A stretch of 52,121 nucleotides of DNA from JBJFGR01 sp051892875 (GTDB lineage: Bacteria > Pseudomonadota > Gammaproteobacteria > Enterobacterales > Succinivibrionaceae): assembly GCA_051892875.1 (NCBI GenBank), contig JBJFGR010000069.1:1-52121 (forward strand), given 5' to 3'. The notes beneath the pieces are model-generated. The model was not told the DNA's origin. It was given only the letters and a program-made list of their open reading frames with translations, and did no database searches. Both the position numbers and the translations under genes were made by a program. How positions within the stretch are numbered: the first letter of the stretch is position 1; every line of letters begins with the position of its first letter. This document shows positions 6,945-15,335 of the stretch, one piece after another.

Positions 6945-7232
6945 ATGAAAGAAATTTGGAAAAAGTTTAGTACAAAGTGTAAAGAAGCTTGGAATAAAAC
7001 CAAAGATTCAATCGAAGCTATTTTTCATGACTTTGTTAACGAGGCAAAAGCAATTATTGTTCAGACTATTGATTTAGTTATGGATTTTGTTGGTAATACA
7101 ATTAAATCTATTGAAGTTGTTTGCATGAGTTTGGTAGTTGGTGTTCTTTCTGCCTTATTTGAAGCTATCTATGATTCGGTTATTTTCTTGTTCACTGAAT
7201 TGAAAAAATTATTTTTACCGAAAAACAAATAG
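6945..7232 (+). CDS. Small membrane-associated protein
   Basis: 95 residues. The N-terminal ~40 are amphipathic and lysine-rich. Residues ~45-85 are strongly hydrophobic (VVCMSLVVGVLSALFEAIY, VIFLF), enough for one or two membrane passes, and the tail is basic (KKLFLPKNK). AAAGAGG precedes the ATG. A terminator follows at 7316-7341. Possible membrane or envelope-remodelling role; no family recognised. Confidence 0.65.
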   Translation: MKEIWKKFSTKCKEAWNKTKDSIEAIFHDFVNEAKAIIVQTIDLVMDFVGNTIKSIEVVCMSLVVGVLSALFEAIYDSVIFLFTELKKLFLPKNK

Positions 7233-7315
7233 GTTTGACTTTACCTATGTACAGAGAGTAATGAAATTATTGGAAAAGTTTTAGAGTATCCAGCGATTTG
7301 TACATTGAAAAAGTT

Positions 7316-7341
7316 AGAGAGGTTTTTAAGCCTCTCTTTTT
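7316..7341 (+). terminator. Rho-independent terminator
   Basis: AGAGAGG (7316-7322) pairs with CCTCTCT (7331-7337), followed by TTTTATTT. It ends the two-gene plus-strand unit 6734-7232. On the other strand the same hairpin is followed by AACTTTTT, so it may also serve the helicase gene. Confidence 0.8.
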
Positions 7342-8758
7342 ATTTATCTGTGTTATTCGTATTTCTAATGGTGCATCCTGACAGATCTTGTAATGCTCCA
7401 GCGTCATAAGGCTCGACTTGTTTTACTGTACCTCTGCCCATATGTCTTTCGATGTAAATTACTTTTCCTGGTGTACCTGTTCGTGATTTAGCCATATAAA
7501 ATCTACATCTATTTAATTGTTTTTCGGCATTGTTAGCATTGATGGTTGTCATAGAATGAGCAATATGAACTTTACGTGCAGATTCAGCAATCGAAGCCAT
7601 ACTAATTACCTGATTACCTGTTAAATTCCAACCACCACGTCCTAACTGAGAGCCAGTAATAACAGGACAATCGAAAGTAATAGCTAAGTTCTTACAATCA
7701 GTCGCAACGTTACCATTATCTTCGTATACGTTTCCTTTCATTCTTGTTGTTGGTAGTATTTTATCCATGTAGTCAAGAAAGATTACATCTGGTCTCCAAT
7801 CTTTTCCTAATTCTTCGGATTTTTTTCTGCAAAGTGTTTTAATGTAGTTATTAATTGTATTACAAGTAATTGTATCTGGCCTATAAAACTTAATAACCAA
7901 ATTGTCAGAATAATCATTTTTAAACTTAGTTATTTTACGTATAAAGTCTTCTTGTATTGCTTTATTACGCATTTCTGAAATACTCAAACCTGTTACACAG
8001 TTAGCAATACCTTGCATAATTTGATTTTCTGTTAATTCGAGTGTAATGAAAACAACTCGTTTATATGAAAGTAAAGCTTCTTTTGCTAAATATGACATAG
8101 TTTTAGTTTTACCACCACCAGGTTCCGCAGCGATAATATGAACGTTTGCTTTAATAAAACCTCCACCCAATGCTTCGTCCCAGTCAGGAATATGTGTTTG
8201 AAGCATATTATCTGTACTATACTCGTTTTCCAGAGAATCCAAGAATTGACGCATATCTAACTTTTGAAAATCTAAGCCCATATCTGCTTCTTCGCCAATA
8301 TGTAATACCTTTTCGAAAGCTTCCATTGCATCTTTATAATTTTCTAATTCAAATGCTTTTCCACCTTTTGCTAAAGCGGTTCTCCACATTACTTGTCTAG
8401 CAAAAATAATCGCTTTGTCTTTAAAATATTCTAAATCATCTTCTTCTTTTAAATCTGAAATACGATTGATATAATCTTCATAGATAAAATAGTCTTTTTG
8501 AGCCAAATTGTTATCATTTATATAATCTTTTGCCAATTCGCGTAAAACAGCAGAAGTAGGCATTTTTTTATATTTTTTGTAATACTTATGGATCCATTCA
8601 CATATTCGATGTAAATGACGATTTTCATAAAATTCAGGTTTTACTACTTCTAATCCACTGAGTTCTGCCCAAGCTTCGTCAAACAGTAATAAACTTAAGA
8701 ATTTTAATTGAACATCTATACTATATTCATCTTCAAAGCTATATGCAATATCAACCAT
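7340..8758 (-). CDS. 41: Replicative DNA helicase (DnaB/gp41-like)
   Basis: 472 residues. An N-terminal helical DnaB-like domain (about 1-160) leads to a RecA-type ATPase. The Walker A is AEPGGGKT (211-218). Further motifs are a 'VVFITLELTENQ' motif 1a region, Walker B 'VIFLDYMD', and the C-terminal 'GSQLGRGG' sensor motif and 'KSRTG' finger. It would form a hexameric 5'-3' helicase at the phage fork. It is followed leftwards by a terminator and preceded by the UvsW-like helicase gene on the same strand. No intein is visible in it. Confidence 0.9.
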   Translation of the reverse strand: MVDIAYSFEDEYSIDVQLKFLSLLLFDEAWAELSGLEVVKPEFYENRHLHRICEWIHKYYKKYKKMPTSAVLRELAKDYINDNNLAQKDYFIYEDYINRISDLKEEDDLEYFKDKAIIFARQVMWRTALAKGGKAFELENYKDAMEAFEKVLHIGEEADMGLDFQKLDMRQFLDSLENEYSTDNMLQTHIPDWDEALGGGFIKANVHIIAAEPGGGKTKTMSYLAKEALLSYKRVVFITLELTENQIMQGIANCVTGLSISEMRNKAIQEDFIRKITKFKNDYSDNLVIKFYRPDTITCNTINNYIKTLCRKKSEELGKDWRPDVIFLDYMDKILPTTRMKGNVYEDNGNVATDCKNLAITFDCPVITGSQLGRGGWNLTGNQVISMASIAESARKVHIAHSMTTINANNAEKQLNRCRFYMAKSRTGTPGKVIYIERHMGRGTVKQVEPYDAGALQDLSGCTIRNTNNTDK

Positions 8759-8789
8759 TTTTATCCATACCCTTTTTATTTAATTTTCT

Positions 8790-8803
8790 TATCATATAGA
8801 ATG
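8790..8803 (-). promoter_or_regulatory. TTCTATAT-type promoter-like motif
   Basis: On the minus strand CATTCTATATGATAAG lies about 40 bases ahead of the helicase ATG. Similar TTCTATAT strings precede the UvsW-like gene (10436-10443) and the gp46-like gene (about 40955-40962). A replication-gene promoter class is inferred. Confidence 0.35.
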
Positions 8804-8845
8804 TGTTTCCTATTGTTCTCTACGTTATTAAATTTTCCAAATAGT

Positions 8846-10402
8846 TTATTTATTTTGGCTGCTAATTTGTTCAACCATACTTATAAAATCATGCACATTT
8901 GCAAATATTTTAACGCCAGAATCAATCATCATTTGTTTTCGTAATATGTAATGCTCTTGAAATTTATAATAACCGTTGATGTCTTGAAAATCGATAACTA
9001 AAGAAACATTCAATTCGTTTTTTCTTTTTCTACTTGCTCGACCAATCCTTTGAATACCGGCAATAGGTGTTTTTCCAGCACTAAATAAAACAGCTGCTTG
9101 AAATTCTGATATATCAACACCTTCGTCTAATACTTGACTACCAAAGATTATATTGTATCCACTTTGTAATGCAATTTTAATATCGTCGGTGTTTCCTTTT
9201 CGTACATCTAATTTTAAAGTTCCTCTTTTGTTAGGTAGCCATTCATAGAGAGTTTCATTACCACAACTAAAAATTGCAGATATTCCTTCTTCTTTCAACA
9301 TCTTCATCATATTTTGCCCAGGTTTTATATTGTTAAAAGAAGCGAGGGTTTTAATATTATGTTTATTTAAGAATTTTAGCATTTCCAAACCGGCTTTATT
9401 TCTATTTTTATTATATATGATATTTGCTCGGTATTGCATAAAGTAGTTATCTTTAAATTGTTCTGGTACATATCCTGGTTTATTGTTATATCTAATAAAG
9501 TATCCGTAAGGTTGTGCGATATTACCGTCTTTTATCGCATCTGACATTGTATATTTAAAAGCGGGTTCACCTAGAATTGCTATTGTTCTAAAGTCATCAA
9601 AGTCGTCATAGGGATGTTTGTAGCAACGAAAAGGACTACCCGAATAACCTATGATATGTTTCAATTTTTCGGGGTCTGTATAAAGAATAGGCTCAAAAAA
9701 TGTTAAACTTTGAACATGTTGTGCTTCATCGTATATAATTGTATGCACGTTTTGTAGATACTTTATATAATCTTGATCTTGTTTGTTTAATTTTGCATCT
9801 GAGCCACTGGTATTAAGAATAACGATATTTTTTGTATAATCTGGATCTTTACTAGGATTCCAACTTATACTAGTTAAACCAAACGAAAGTAATCTTTTAT
9901 ATATTTGGTCTAAAATAAAGTTATTATCATTTAAGATTAATATTTTTTCATTTTCTAAAATTTTACAAACAAAAGACATAACGCTAGTTTTACCGCTTCC
10001 AACACTAGCTTCGATTAAACTTTGAAATTGATTTAGAGAAGTAAGAACAGCTTCAGTTTGATACTCTCTTATTTCAAATTGGGGATTTATTTGTTTAATT
10101 TTTTCAGCAACTCTTAATATTTCGTTTTCACTATATCTTTTTTCAGGATATTCTTTCTTTTCTAATAATAAGGTTGTTTTATCTAAAAGGTATTTAGTTA
10201 AACCAGCCGGAACGCGAAGAGTAATATAAATTGAATCTTCTATTTGTAATTTGGCAACTTCTTGAAAATAGCGAGCAGTTTCATAATCTTTTGTTTCATA
10301 ATTATATTTTTCAATATACAGTAAATCTTTAACTTTATTGATAATTGTTTCTGATTCGTTCGTTATATAATTCCAAAAAGAATGTGTTTGATAGATTGGC
10401 AT
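8846..10402 (-). CDS. uvsW: UvsW-like SF2 helicase
   Basis: 518 residues with the SF2 helicase motifs in order: REYQ Q-motif-like (112-115), Walker A SVGSGKTS (133-140), DEAQ box (225-228), SGSPF (254-258), then a second RecA lobe with 'GSQVLDEGVDI' and 'QRIGRASR' (motif VI). In T4, UvsW unwinds R-loops and branched recombination intermediates and drives the switch to recombination-dependent replication. A TTCTATAT-type element lies upstream. An 87-base gap separates it from the replicative helicase. Confidence 0.85.
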   Translation of the reverse strand: MPIYQTHSFWNYITNESETIINKVKDLLYIEKYNYETKDYETARYFQEVAKLQIEDSIYITLRVPAGLTKYLLDKTTLLLEKKEYPEKRYSENEILRVAEKIKQINPQFEIREYQTEAVLTSLNQFQSLIEASVGSGKTSVMSFVCKILENEKILILNDNNFILDQIYKRLLSFGLTSISWNPSKDPDYTKNIVILNTSGSDAKLNKQDQDYIKYLQNVHTIIYDEAQHVQSLTFFEPILYTDPEKLKHIIGYSGSPFRCYKHPYDDFDDFRTIAILGEPAFKYTMSDAIKDGNIAQPYGYFIRYNNKPGYVPEQFKDNYFMQYRANIIYNKNRNKAGLEMLKFLNKHNIKTLASFNNIKPGQNMMKMLKEEGISAIFSCGNETLYEWLPNKRGTLKLDVRKGNTDDIKIALQSGYNIIFGSQVLDEGVDISEFQAAVLFSAGKTPIAGIQRIGRASRKRKNELNVSLVIDFQDINGYYKFQEHYILRKQMMIDSGVKIFANVHDFISMVEQISSQNK

Positions 10403-10435
10403 ATTAAAGGTTCTCTTTCCCGGGATTCGCTTTTT

Positions 10436-10443
10436 ATATAGAA
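10436..10443 (-). promoter_or_regulatory. TTCTATAT-type promoter-like motif
   Basis: The minus strand reads TATTCTATATAAAAAGCG, 33 bases ahead of the UvsW-like ATG. It lies next to the oppositely directed GTTCTA element at 10460-10465, so the gap seems to hold divergent promoters. Confidence 0.4.
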
Positions 10444-10459
10444 TATTAATGTCTTTTAA

Positions 10460-10465
10460 GTTCTA
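10460..10465 (+). promoter_or_regulatory. GTTCTA promoter-like motif
   Basis: AAGTTCTAATAATAAAAATG lies 30 bases upstream of the ATG at 10495. It is one of about a dozen occurrences, nearly all in gaps and oriented with the downstream gene. Confidence 0.5.
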
Positions 10466-10494
10466 ATAATAAAAATGAAGGAGGTTAATCTCAA

Positions 10495-10782
10495 ATGTTT
10501 TCTAAATTAAAATCATTTTTTTCTAAAAAAGAAGCTCAATATAATGAACAGCCTATACAAGAAATGTCATTGACGTTCCAAGATAGTAAATTACAAAATA
10601 TTGAAATTAATCTTAAACCGGCAGGAAATGATACAGTTTTAACATTAACTGAAAAAAAGTCAGGTACTGAAATTGCGTTAGATCAAGAATTATGTTTTGT
10701 TGTATCAAACATTTTACAGGAATACGCAATAAAAGGAAACATTAACAAAGTAATTAAATTGTTGAAAAGTGAGGAAAACTAA
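10495..10782 (+). CDS. Hypothetical protein
   Basis: 95 residues, basic N-terminus (KLKSFFSKKEAQ) followed by an alternating polar/hydrophobic region likely to be beta strands. No family recognised. GAAGGAGG gives a strong ribosome binding site. The stop overlaps the next start (TAATG), so it is coupled with 10782. It is the first gene of the plus-strand module running to 13665. Confidence 0.7.
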   Translation: MFSKLKSFFSKKEAQYNEQPIQEMSLTFQDSKLQNIEINLKPAGNDTVLTLTEKKSGTEIALDQELCFVVSNILQEYAIKGNINKVIKLLKSEEN

Positions 10783-11144
10783 TGGAAAAAGCATATACCT
10801 TATCTGAAAAAATTTTAAAAGACGTTAATACTTATAGTGAAAAGTATACTTCTGAAGACGGTAAAAGTATTACTACAAAAGAATCTATTGCAGATTTAAA
10901 TGTAATTATCGAAGAAGGTTTTTCATTACACAAATATTTAGTTGAGAAAAAATTATATGAAGGAAAGCCAGCAATTGAAAGCGCCCTTATTGAATTACAA
11001 AAATACATGGAAAAATTATCTATTAATAAAGAAAATGCCGAGAAATTACAGTTATCAAGCGCTATGCAGCTTTGGAACCAGGCTAAAATTGCTATTGCTA
11101 TGCTTGCTTGTAATATTCTTGATTTTAAAGATAGTTTAAATTAG
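10782..11144 (+). CDS. Hypothetical helical protein
   Basis: 120 residues, predicted nearly all alpha with heptad-like Leu/Ile spacing; the C-terminus is more hydrophobic (MQLWNQAKIAIAMLACNIL). No recognised family. Start overlaps the previous stop, and the next gene follows after 10 bases. Confidence 0.7.
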   Translation: MEKAYTLSEKILKDVNTYSEKYTSEDGKSITTKESIADLNVIIEEGFSLHKYLVEKKLYEGKPAIESALIELQKYMEKLSINKENAEKLQLSSAMQLWNQAKIAIAMLACNILDFKDSLN

Positions 11145-11154
11145 GAATAATGCC

Positions 11155-11616
11155 ATGTATGGTACAGCTAATATGACTCATTATAAACGTTCACCGACGG
11201 TATCTAAACCAAAAGTTAAAGTCGATGAAAAAAAAGTAAATCAAATAACCTCTGAACATGAATTACAAAAAGCCTGTGTAGCAAAATTACAAGCTCATAA
11301 TATGTTGTGTTTTTGTACAGATGTTTTTAACGGTATGTCTTTTATTAAGGATGTTAGATTCAAAGCAATCTATAAAGGACACATGGAAAAAATGGGAGCC
11401 AAAAAAGGTCAGCCAGATTTAATTGTTTTACATAATGGAAAATGTACATTTGTAGAATTTAAGTTTGGAAAGGGAAAAAAATCAGTAGATCAAGAAGCTT
11501 TTTGTAATCGATTAGAATCTATGGGTTATGAAGTTTTGGAATGGCGTACTTTAGAAGAATGTACTCAATGGATTTTACAAACGATTGACTTAAATAAAAC
11601 AGTAGAAGAAGAATAA
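11155..11616 (+). CDS. VRR-NUC domain nuclease
   Basis: 153 residues. After a basic N-terminal tail, residues ~33-130 show the VRR-NUC form of the PD-(D/E)xK fold: an early Glu helix (SEHELQKA), GQPDLIVL (85-92, Asp88) and FVEFKFG (Glu101, Lys103). Phage VRR-NUC proteins are structure-specific nucleases, often with Holliday-junction or repair roles. The gene abuts 11617 directly (TAAATG). Confidence 0.82.
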   Translation: MYGTANMTHYKRSPTVSKPKVKVDEKKVNQITSEHELQKACVAKLQAHNMLCFCTDVFNGMSFIKDVRFKAIYKGHMEKMGAKKGQPDLIVLHNGKCTFVEFKFGKGKKSVDQEAFCNRLESMGYEVLEWRTLEECTQWILQTIDLNKTVEEE

Positions 11617-12096
11617 ATGCCTGTATGGGGAAAACTAGCTAGAAATACACCTAAAGTATCGCCGGGTTCAATAAACAACGCCGATCAATCTGCTAGAATA
11701 CGAAATTTAGATTTGAGATACGATAAAGGTGTACGAACAATTACTTTCTATGGTGAGGTTAGTTCTTCCCATAAGCCTTCTAGTTATTCTGTTATGATTA
11801 GTTTTAAAGGTGTACTTGAAAACGACGGATTATCAGATGAAGAAATTTTACAAGGGTATCAACCAAAACCTAGTTTAAGTAGGCACGAAGTCTTAATTCG
11901 CTGTAGTTGTCCTAGTTATCGTTTTAGATTCGATAAAGCAAATAGAATGAATCGAGCAGGTACAGGTGCACGTTTTCCAGCTTATCATAGATTGACTGCA
12001 CGTAAACCAAACAATCCACACAATCTACCTGGATTTTGTAAACACGCTTTAGAATTTATTGAATATTTACAAAGACAAGGATTCATATATGGCTAA
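11617..12096 (+). CDS. SWIM-like zinc-finger protein
   Basis: 159 residues. The C-terminal part carries Cys96-x-Cys98 and, 43 residues later, Cys141-x-His143, the CxC...CxH pattern of SWIM zinc fingers, with an unusually long Arg-rich loop between. SWIM domains bind DNA or proteins. A shorter protein with the same pattern lies at 14973-15251. A virion or DNA-processing role is possible but unproven. Confidence 0.6.
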   Translation: MPVWGKLARNTPKVSPGSINNADQSARIRNLDLRYDKGVRTITFYGEVSSSHKPSSYSVMISFKGVLENDGLSDEEILQGYQPKPSLSRHEVLIRCSCPSYRFRFDKANRMNRAGTGARFPAYHRLTARKPNNPHNLPGFCKHALEFIEYLQRQGFIYG

Positions 12097-12688
12097 AATA
12101 TCTATAATTGTTCCAGTTTATAACTCTGCTCCATATTTAAATAGATGTTTAGATTCTATTGTAAATCAAACTCTAAGTGATATTGAAATACTAATAGTAG
12201 ATGATGGTTCTACAGATGATTCTAAATTCATAATAGAACAATATGCCGAAAAAGATAGTAGAATTCATGTAACCTATTTTAAAACAAATAGCGGAGTATC
12301 TATTGCAAGAAATCATGCTATTAAAAATGCAACCGGGGAATTTATTGGTTTTGTTGACAGTGATGATAAAGTAGACCTTGGTTATTTTGAAGAATTGTAT
12401 AAACATTCCGAAGATTATGATATTGTACGAGGTATACGAGTAATAGACGGCAAGCGTGGTAAAAATGAATATGGTTGTATAGTTCCTTCTATTATCCGTA
12501 AAAAATTATTAGATGATAATCCTAATTGTCGTTTTCCTACAGCTTTAAAGAAAGGAGAAGACAGTAGATTTAAATTTTGGTTATATAAATTAACAGATAA
12601 GATTTTTGAATGTCCAGATAACGGTATATATTATCATTATTTAAAAAGAGAAGGCTCATTATCAAACTATAAACTAAATAAAGAGTAA
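12089..12688 (+). CDS. Family 2 glycosyltransferase
   Basis: 199 residues from the ATG at 12089, with AAGGATTCAT just before. Begins MAKISIIVPVYNSAPYL. The GT-A fold markers are DDGSTDD (38-44) and the metal-binding VDSDD (89-93). Short for the family (usually about 250 or more), so it is probably a minimal catalytic domain. It would transfer a sugar from a nucleotide-sugar to phage or host material. Start overlaps the preceding gene by 8 bases. Confidence 0.85.
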   Translation: MAKISIIVPVYNSAPYLNRCLDSIVNQTLSDIEILIVDDGSTDDSKFIIEQYAEKDSRIHVTYFKTNSGVSIARNHAIKNATGEFIGFVDSDDKVDLGYFEELYKHSEDYDIVRGIRVIDGKRGKNEYGCIVPSIIRKKLLDDNPNCRFPTALKKGEDSRFKFWLYKLTDKIFECPDNGIYYHYLKREGSLSNYKLNKE

Positions 12689-12693
12689 GTTTC

Positions 12694-13665
12694 ATGCCAG
12701 AAATAACATTACATATTCCATCCAACAGTAAATTTCATTCTAGCTTAAATGAAGTAGATTTAGCAATGCGTGAAATTTTATTAAATCAAATGCGTATTGC
12801 TGACCCTAGAAATAAATTAGGTATACAGGATATTGAAGCAGATCCGACAAAAAATGATTGGTTATGGGATCATTCTAGAGTATTTCAAGTAGACGAATTA
12901 AATACTGAAGAAATTTTTAATACCTATTTATTAAGAAAGAATGTTAATAATGAAAAAGGTGTAGATGTATCTTATCCTATTTTGGCTTTTATGCAGAATG
13001 ACTTAGAAACTGTATTTTGGGGCACTGGTAATAGATATAAGCAATGGTATTTTGATTTACCTAGTCCTCCAGAATCATGGGAAGTAGGTGATACTGTATT
13101 TATTGCTTCTATGGATAGATATAGAGGTTTACAGGGTGAAATAGTTGAAATTAAAACCGAAGAAAATAAAGTTTTTTGTAAGTTATCAATAAATGGAGTA
13201 GTCATTACTAAATCTCTACCGAATTTAAAGAAAGAAGATGTTTGGTTTAATACTGAAGATTTACGCGCAACTGGGGATAAATTACCAAGTAGATATAAAG
13301 CAAAATCAATAACCGGTACTTATAGCGCAGTTATTTTATGTGACAATAGAGACGAGATTCAATACATTCGTGATAAATTTATTTTAAGATGTGCTGACGC
13401 TCAAATTTGGCATAAATACGCATCTCCATCTATTGGTAACAATGAAAATCAATTATTTACTGTATTTGAAATTCCTAATATTGACCGTTATTCTTCTTCT
13501 ACAGATAAATTAAAAGGTCAAGGATATATTTATGGTTCAGCATTTAAGATTAATTATTGGGGTTGTTTAACAGATACTCCACTACCACAATCTTTAATTG
13601 AAACCATCAGAATGAATATCCATGTAGAAGGAGATGGAAGAACAAATAGAATAGTAATTAGTTAA
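12694..13665 (+). CDS. Putative virion protein
   Basis: 323 residues, mixed alpha/beta, no signal or membrane segment. The central part (about 120-175: SWEVGDTVFIASMDRYRGLQG) looks like a small beta-barrel, SH3-like. No confident family. It ends the run of plus-strand genes that starts at 10495 and precedes the abundant acidic protein gene, so a head-tail or neck role is plausible by position only. Confidence 0.6.
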   Translation: MPEITLHIPSNSKFHSSLNEVDLAMREILLNQMRIADPRNKLGIQDIEADPTKNDWLWDHSRVFQVDELNTEEIFNTYLLRKNVNNEKGVDVSYPILAFMQNDLETVFWGTGNRYKQWYFDLPSPPESWEVGDTVFIASMDRYRGLQGEIVEIKTEENKVFCKLSINGVVITKSLPNLKKEDVWFNTEDLRATGDKLPSRYKAKSITGTYSAVILCDNRDEIQYIRDKFILRCADAQIWHKYASPSIGNNENQLFTVFEIPNIDRYSSSTDKLKGQGYIYGSAFKINYWGCLTDTPLPQSLIETIRMNIHVEGDGRTNRIVIS

Positions 13666-13678
13666 TACGAAAAATATA

Positions 13679-13730
13679 GTTCTAAAAAGCATATAACTCT
13701 AGTTTTTGATTTTTTATTTGTACAGTTCTA
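13679..13730 (+). promoter_or_regulatory. Two GTTCTA motifs in tandem
   Basis: GTTCTA occurs at 13679-13684 and 13725-13730, with a third similar string ACTCTAGTTTTTGAT between them that partly repeats the flank of the second (CTAGTTTTTGAT). The gene downstream (13788) looks highly expressed from its codon choice, which fits doubled promoters. Inference from recurrence. Confidence 0.5.
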
Positions 13731-13787
13731 GTTTTTGATAAGTTTAAAAATTTAATTAAGTAAAACACATAAGGAAAGTGATTTAAA

Positions 13788-14876
13788 ATGGCAAAATTTT
13801 TGAAAAGACTTTCAGCAAGACTTTGCAGAGAAGCTTTGCGTGAAAGTGCTAAAGAAGGCAAAAGCTGGATTGTAACTAAAAAATTAATTCTCGAAACAGA
13901 AGATGCTGATATTGAATTTGATAAAGGCGAAACTGTAGAAATCGGTGCTACTCCAGATGGTGATATGGCTTTAGACGGTTCTGCAGCAGTTGTTGTTATT
14001 TCTGACGCAGATTTAGCTTCTAAAATCGCTGACATCGTTGTTTCTTCTGATGAATTGTCTGACGTTAAATTTGTTGAAAAACCTGCTTTGGATGCTGTTA
14101 TGGATGGCGAAGAAGTTGATGACGTTATCGATAGTTTGGCTGATGCTCCTGAAGGCGAAGATGCTGGTGACAATATCGAAGTTGCTGAATTGGATGTTGA
14201 AGAAAAAGAATCTGTTGAATCTAAATTCGCTAAATTCAGTGAAAATCGTATTAATCCTGCTAAATTCGTTGTTTGTGAATCTATCTTGATCGACGAAGCT
14301 GACAATTCTCCGATTAACATGAGACTCTTAAAAACTGATTCTGTTAAGAAAGAAAGTTTCTCTGATTATAAAAAATTTGCTGAAAGAGTTTCTGAATTGA
14401 AAGGTTCTTTACAGCCTGGTAAACGTGAAATTGCTTTGTCTGAAGCTGGCGAAGTTATGGGTGCTTTTGACACAGAAGCTAATTCTGGTGAAATCTATCC
14501 TGAAAAAACATTTGAATCTGCTGATGAAATGGATTCTTTCGATGCTGCTCCTGCTCCGATGATGCAAGACGATGACATGGGTGCTGAAACTGAAGTTCTC
14601 GAATCTGCTTTGTGCGCTTACGAAGAATCTGCTAAATCTGGTAAAGATTATATGGCATTAGTTGAAGCTTTGTCTACAGAAAAAACTGGTTTGAAAGAAG
14701 AAGCTATTGCTAAAATCGTTTCTACTTTTGACAATCGTTCTTTGAAAGAATGCGTTCGTGTTTATGACTCTAAATATGGTAAATACGTTGCAGCTTTCAA
14801 TGAATCTGTTGACGCAAACAACTTCATTGCAGAAACAGCTGAAGAATCACGTTTTACAAAACGTTTTTTCGGTTAA
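13788..14876 (+). CDS. Acidic, probably abundant structural or scaffold protein
   Basis: 362 residues. The first ~35 are basic (KFLKRLSARLCREALRESAKEGKSW); the rest is very acidic, Ala/Glu/Asp/Ser rich, with a disordered stretch near 220-270 (MMQDDDMG). Codon use differs from neighbours (more ATC, GGC, GAC, CTC, TTG), typical of a highly expressed phage gene. It has its own doubled promoter-like motif, AAGGAAAG ribosome binding site and a strong terminator. Prohead core or scaffold, or an abundant virion protein, are the best guesses. The Ser-rich antisense frame is a shadow. Confidence 0.65.
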   Translation: MAKFLKRLSARLCREALRESAKEGKSWIVTKKLILETEDADIEFDKGETVEIGATPDGDMALDGSAAVVVISDADLASKIADIVVSSDELSDVKFVEKPALDAVMDGEEVDDVIDSLADAPEGEDAGDNIEVAELDVEEKESVESKFAKFSENRINPAKFVVCESILIDEADNSPINMRLLKTDSVKKESFSDYKKFAERVSELKGSLQPGKREIALSEAGEVMGAFDTEANSGEIYPEKTFESADEMDSFDAAPAPMMQDDDMGAETEVLESALCAYEESAKSGKDYMALVEALSTEKTGLKEEAIAKIVSTFDNRSLKECVRVYDSKYGKYVAAFNESVDANNFIAETAEESRFTKRFFG

Positions 14877-14900
14877 TTTAGTTAATAAAATACTAAATGA

Positions 14901-14930
14901 AAAAGGTTCCTTAATTGAGGGACCTTTTTT
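14901..14930 (+). terminator. Rho-independent terminator
   Basis: AAAAGGTTCC pairs with GGGACCTTTT across TTAATTGA, with further T residues. Ends the single-gene unit 13788-14876. Confidence 0.88.
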
Positions 14931-14932
14931 AT

Positions 14933-14938
14933 GTTCTA
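14933..14938 (+). promoter_or_regulatory. GTTCTA promoter-like motif
   Basis: ATGTTCTAGTTTAATATATT starts immediately after the terminator and 35 bases ahead of the gene at 14973. Its position between a terminator and a new gene strengthens the promoter reading. Confidence 0.5.
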
Positions 14939-14972
14939 GTTTAATATATTAATATTATATAATGGATATTCG

Positions 14973-15251
14973 ATGTACTTAATACGTGAAGATACTTTAG
15001 ACAATCAAACAATAGGTTATTGGGTTGATGAAAAAATCAACGGAAATTTAATCGAGTCACATTTTGTAACTGCTGATTTAAAAACTTGTTCTTGTAGATA
15101 TTTTGCAGAATCTAAAAATCCATATAATCATTTTCATATTAATTTATGTCAACATTGGATAAAAGCAGGTAAACCTCAATGTGCCATGTATGCAAAATCT
15201 AAAAAAGGAAAAATAGTAACACTTTGCCCGGGTTTTGTTAAAGTTAAATAG
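14973..15251 (+). CDS. Small SWIM-like zinc-finger protein
   Basis: 92 residues. Cys39-x-Cys41 and Cys59-x-His61 form a compact SWIM-type CxC...CxH pattern; further Cys at 70 and near the end. It is the second such protein in the window (see 11617) with a much shorter loop. Clear own promoter-like element; no strong ribosome binding site seen (GGATATTCG). Confidence 0.6.
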   Translation: MYLIREDTLDNQTIGYWVDEKINGNLIESHFVTADLKTCSCRYFAESKNPYNHFHINLCQHWIKAGKPQCAMYAKSKKGKIVTLCPGFVKVK

Positions 15252-15275
15252 AATATTTATTTTTTAGTAAGTAAA

Positions 15276-15281
15276 GTTCTA
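15276..15281 (+). promoter_or_regulatory. GTTCTA promoter-like motif
   Basis: AAAGTTCTAATTATAAAAG, 55 bases ahead of the ATG at 15336. Nearly identical to the plus-strand copy at 33227-33232 (GTTCTAATTATAAAAAG). Confidence 0.55.
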
Positions 15282-15335
15282 ATTATAAAAGTATTAATTT
15301 CACAAAATATAAGAGTTTTCAATAAGGATAAAAAT

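Noticed and set aside
13682..14320. 212-codon Ser/Thr-rich frame on the minus strand
   Set aside because: It is antisense to the Ala/Glu/Asp-rich gene at 13788; its composition is what the complement of GAA/GCT/GAT codons gives, and it lacks a ribosome binding site.
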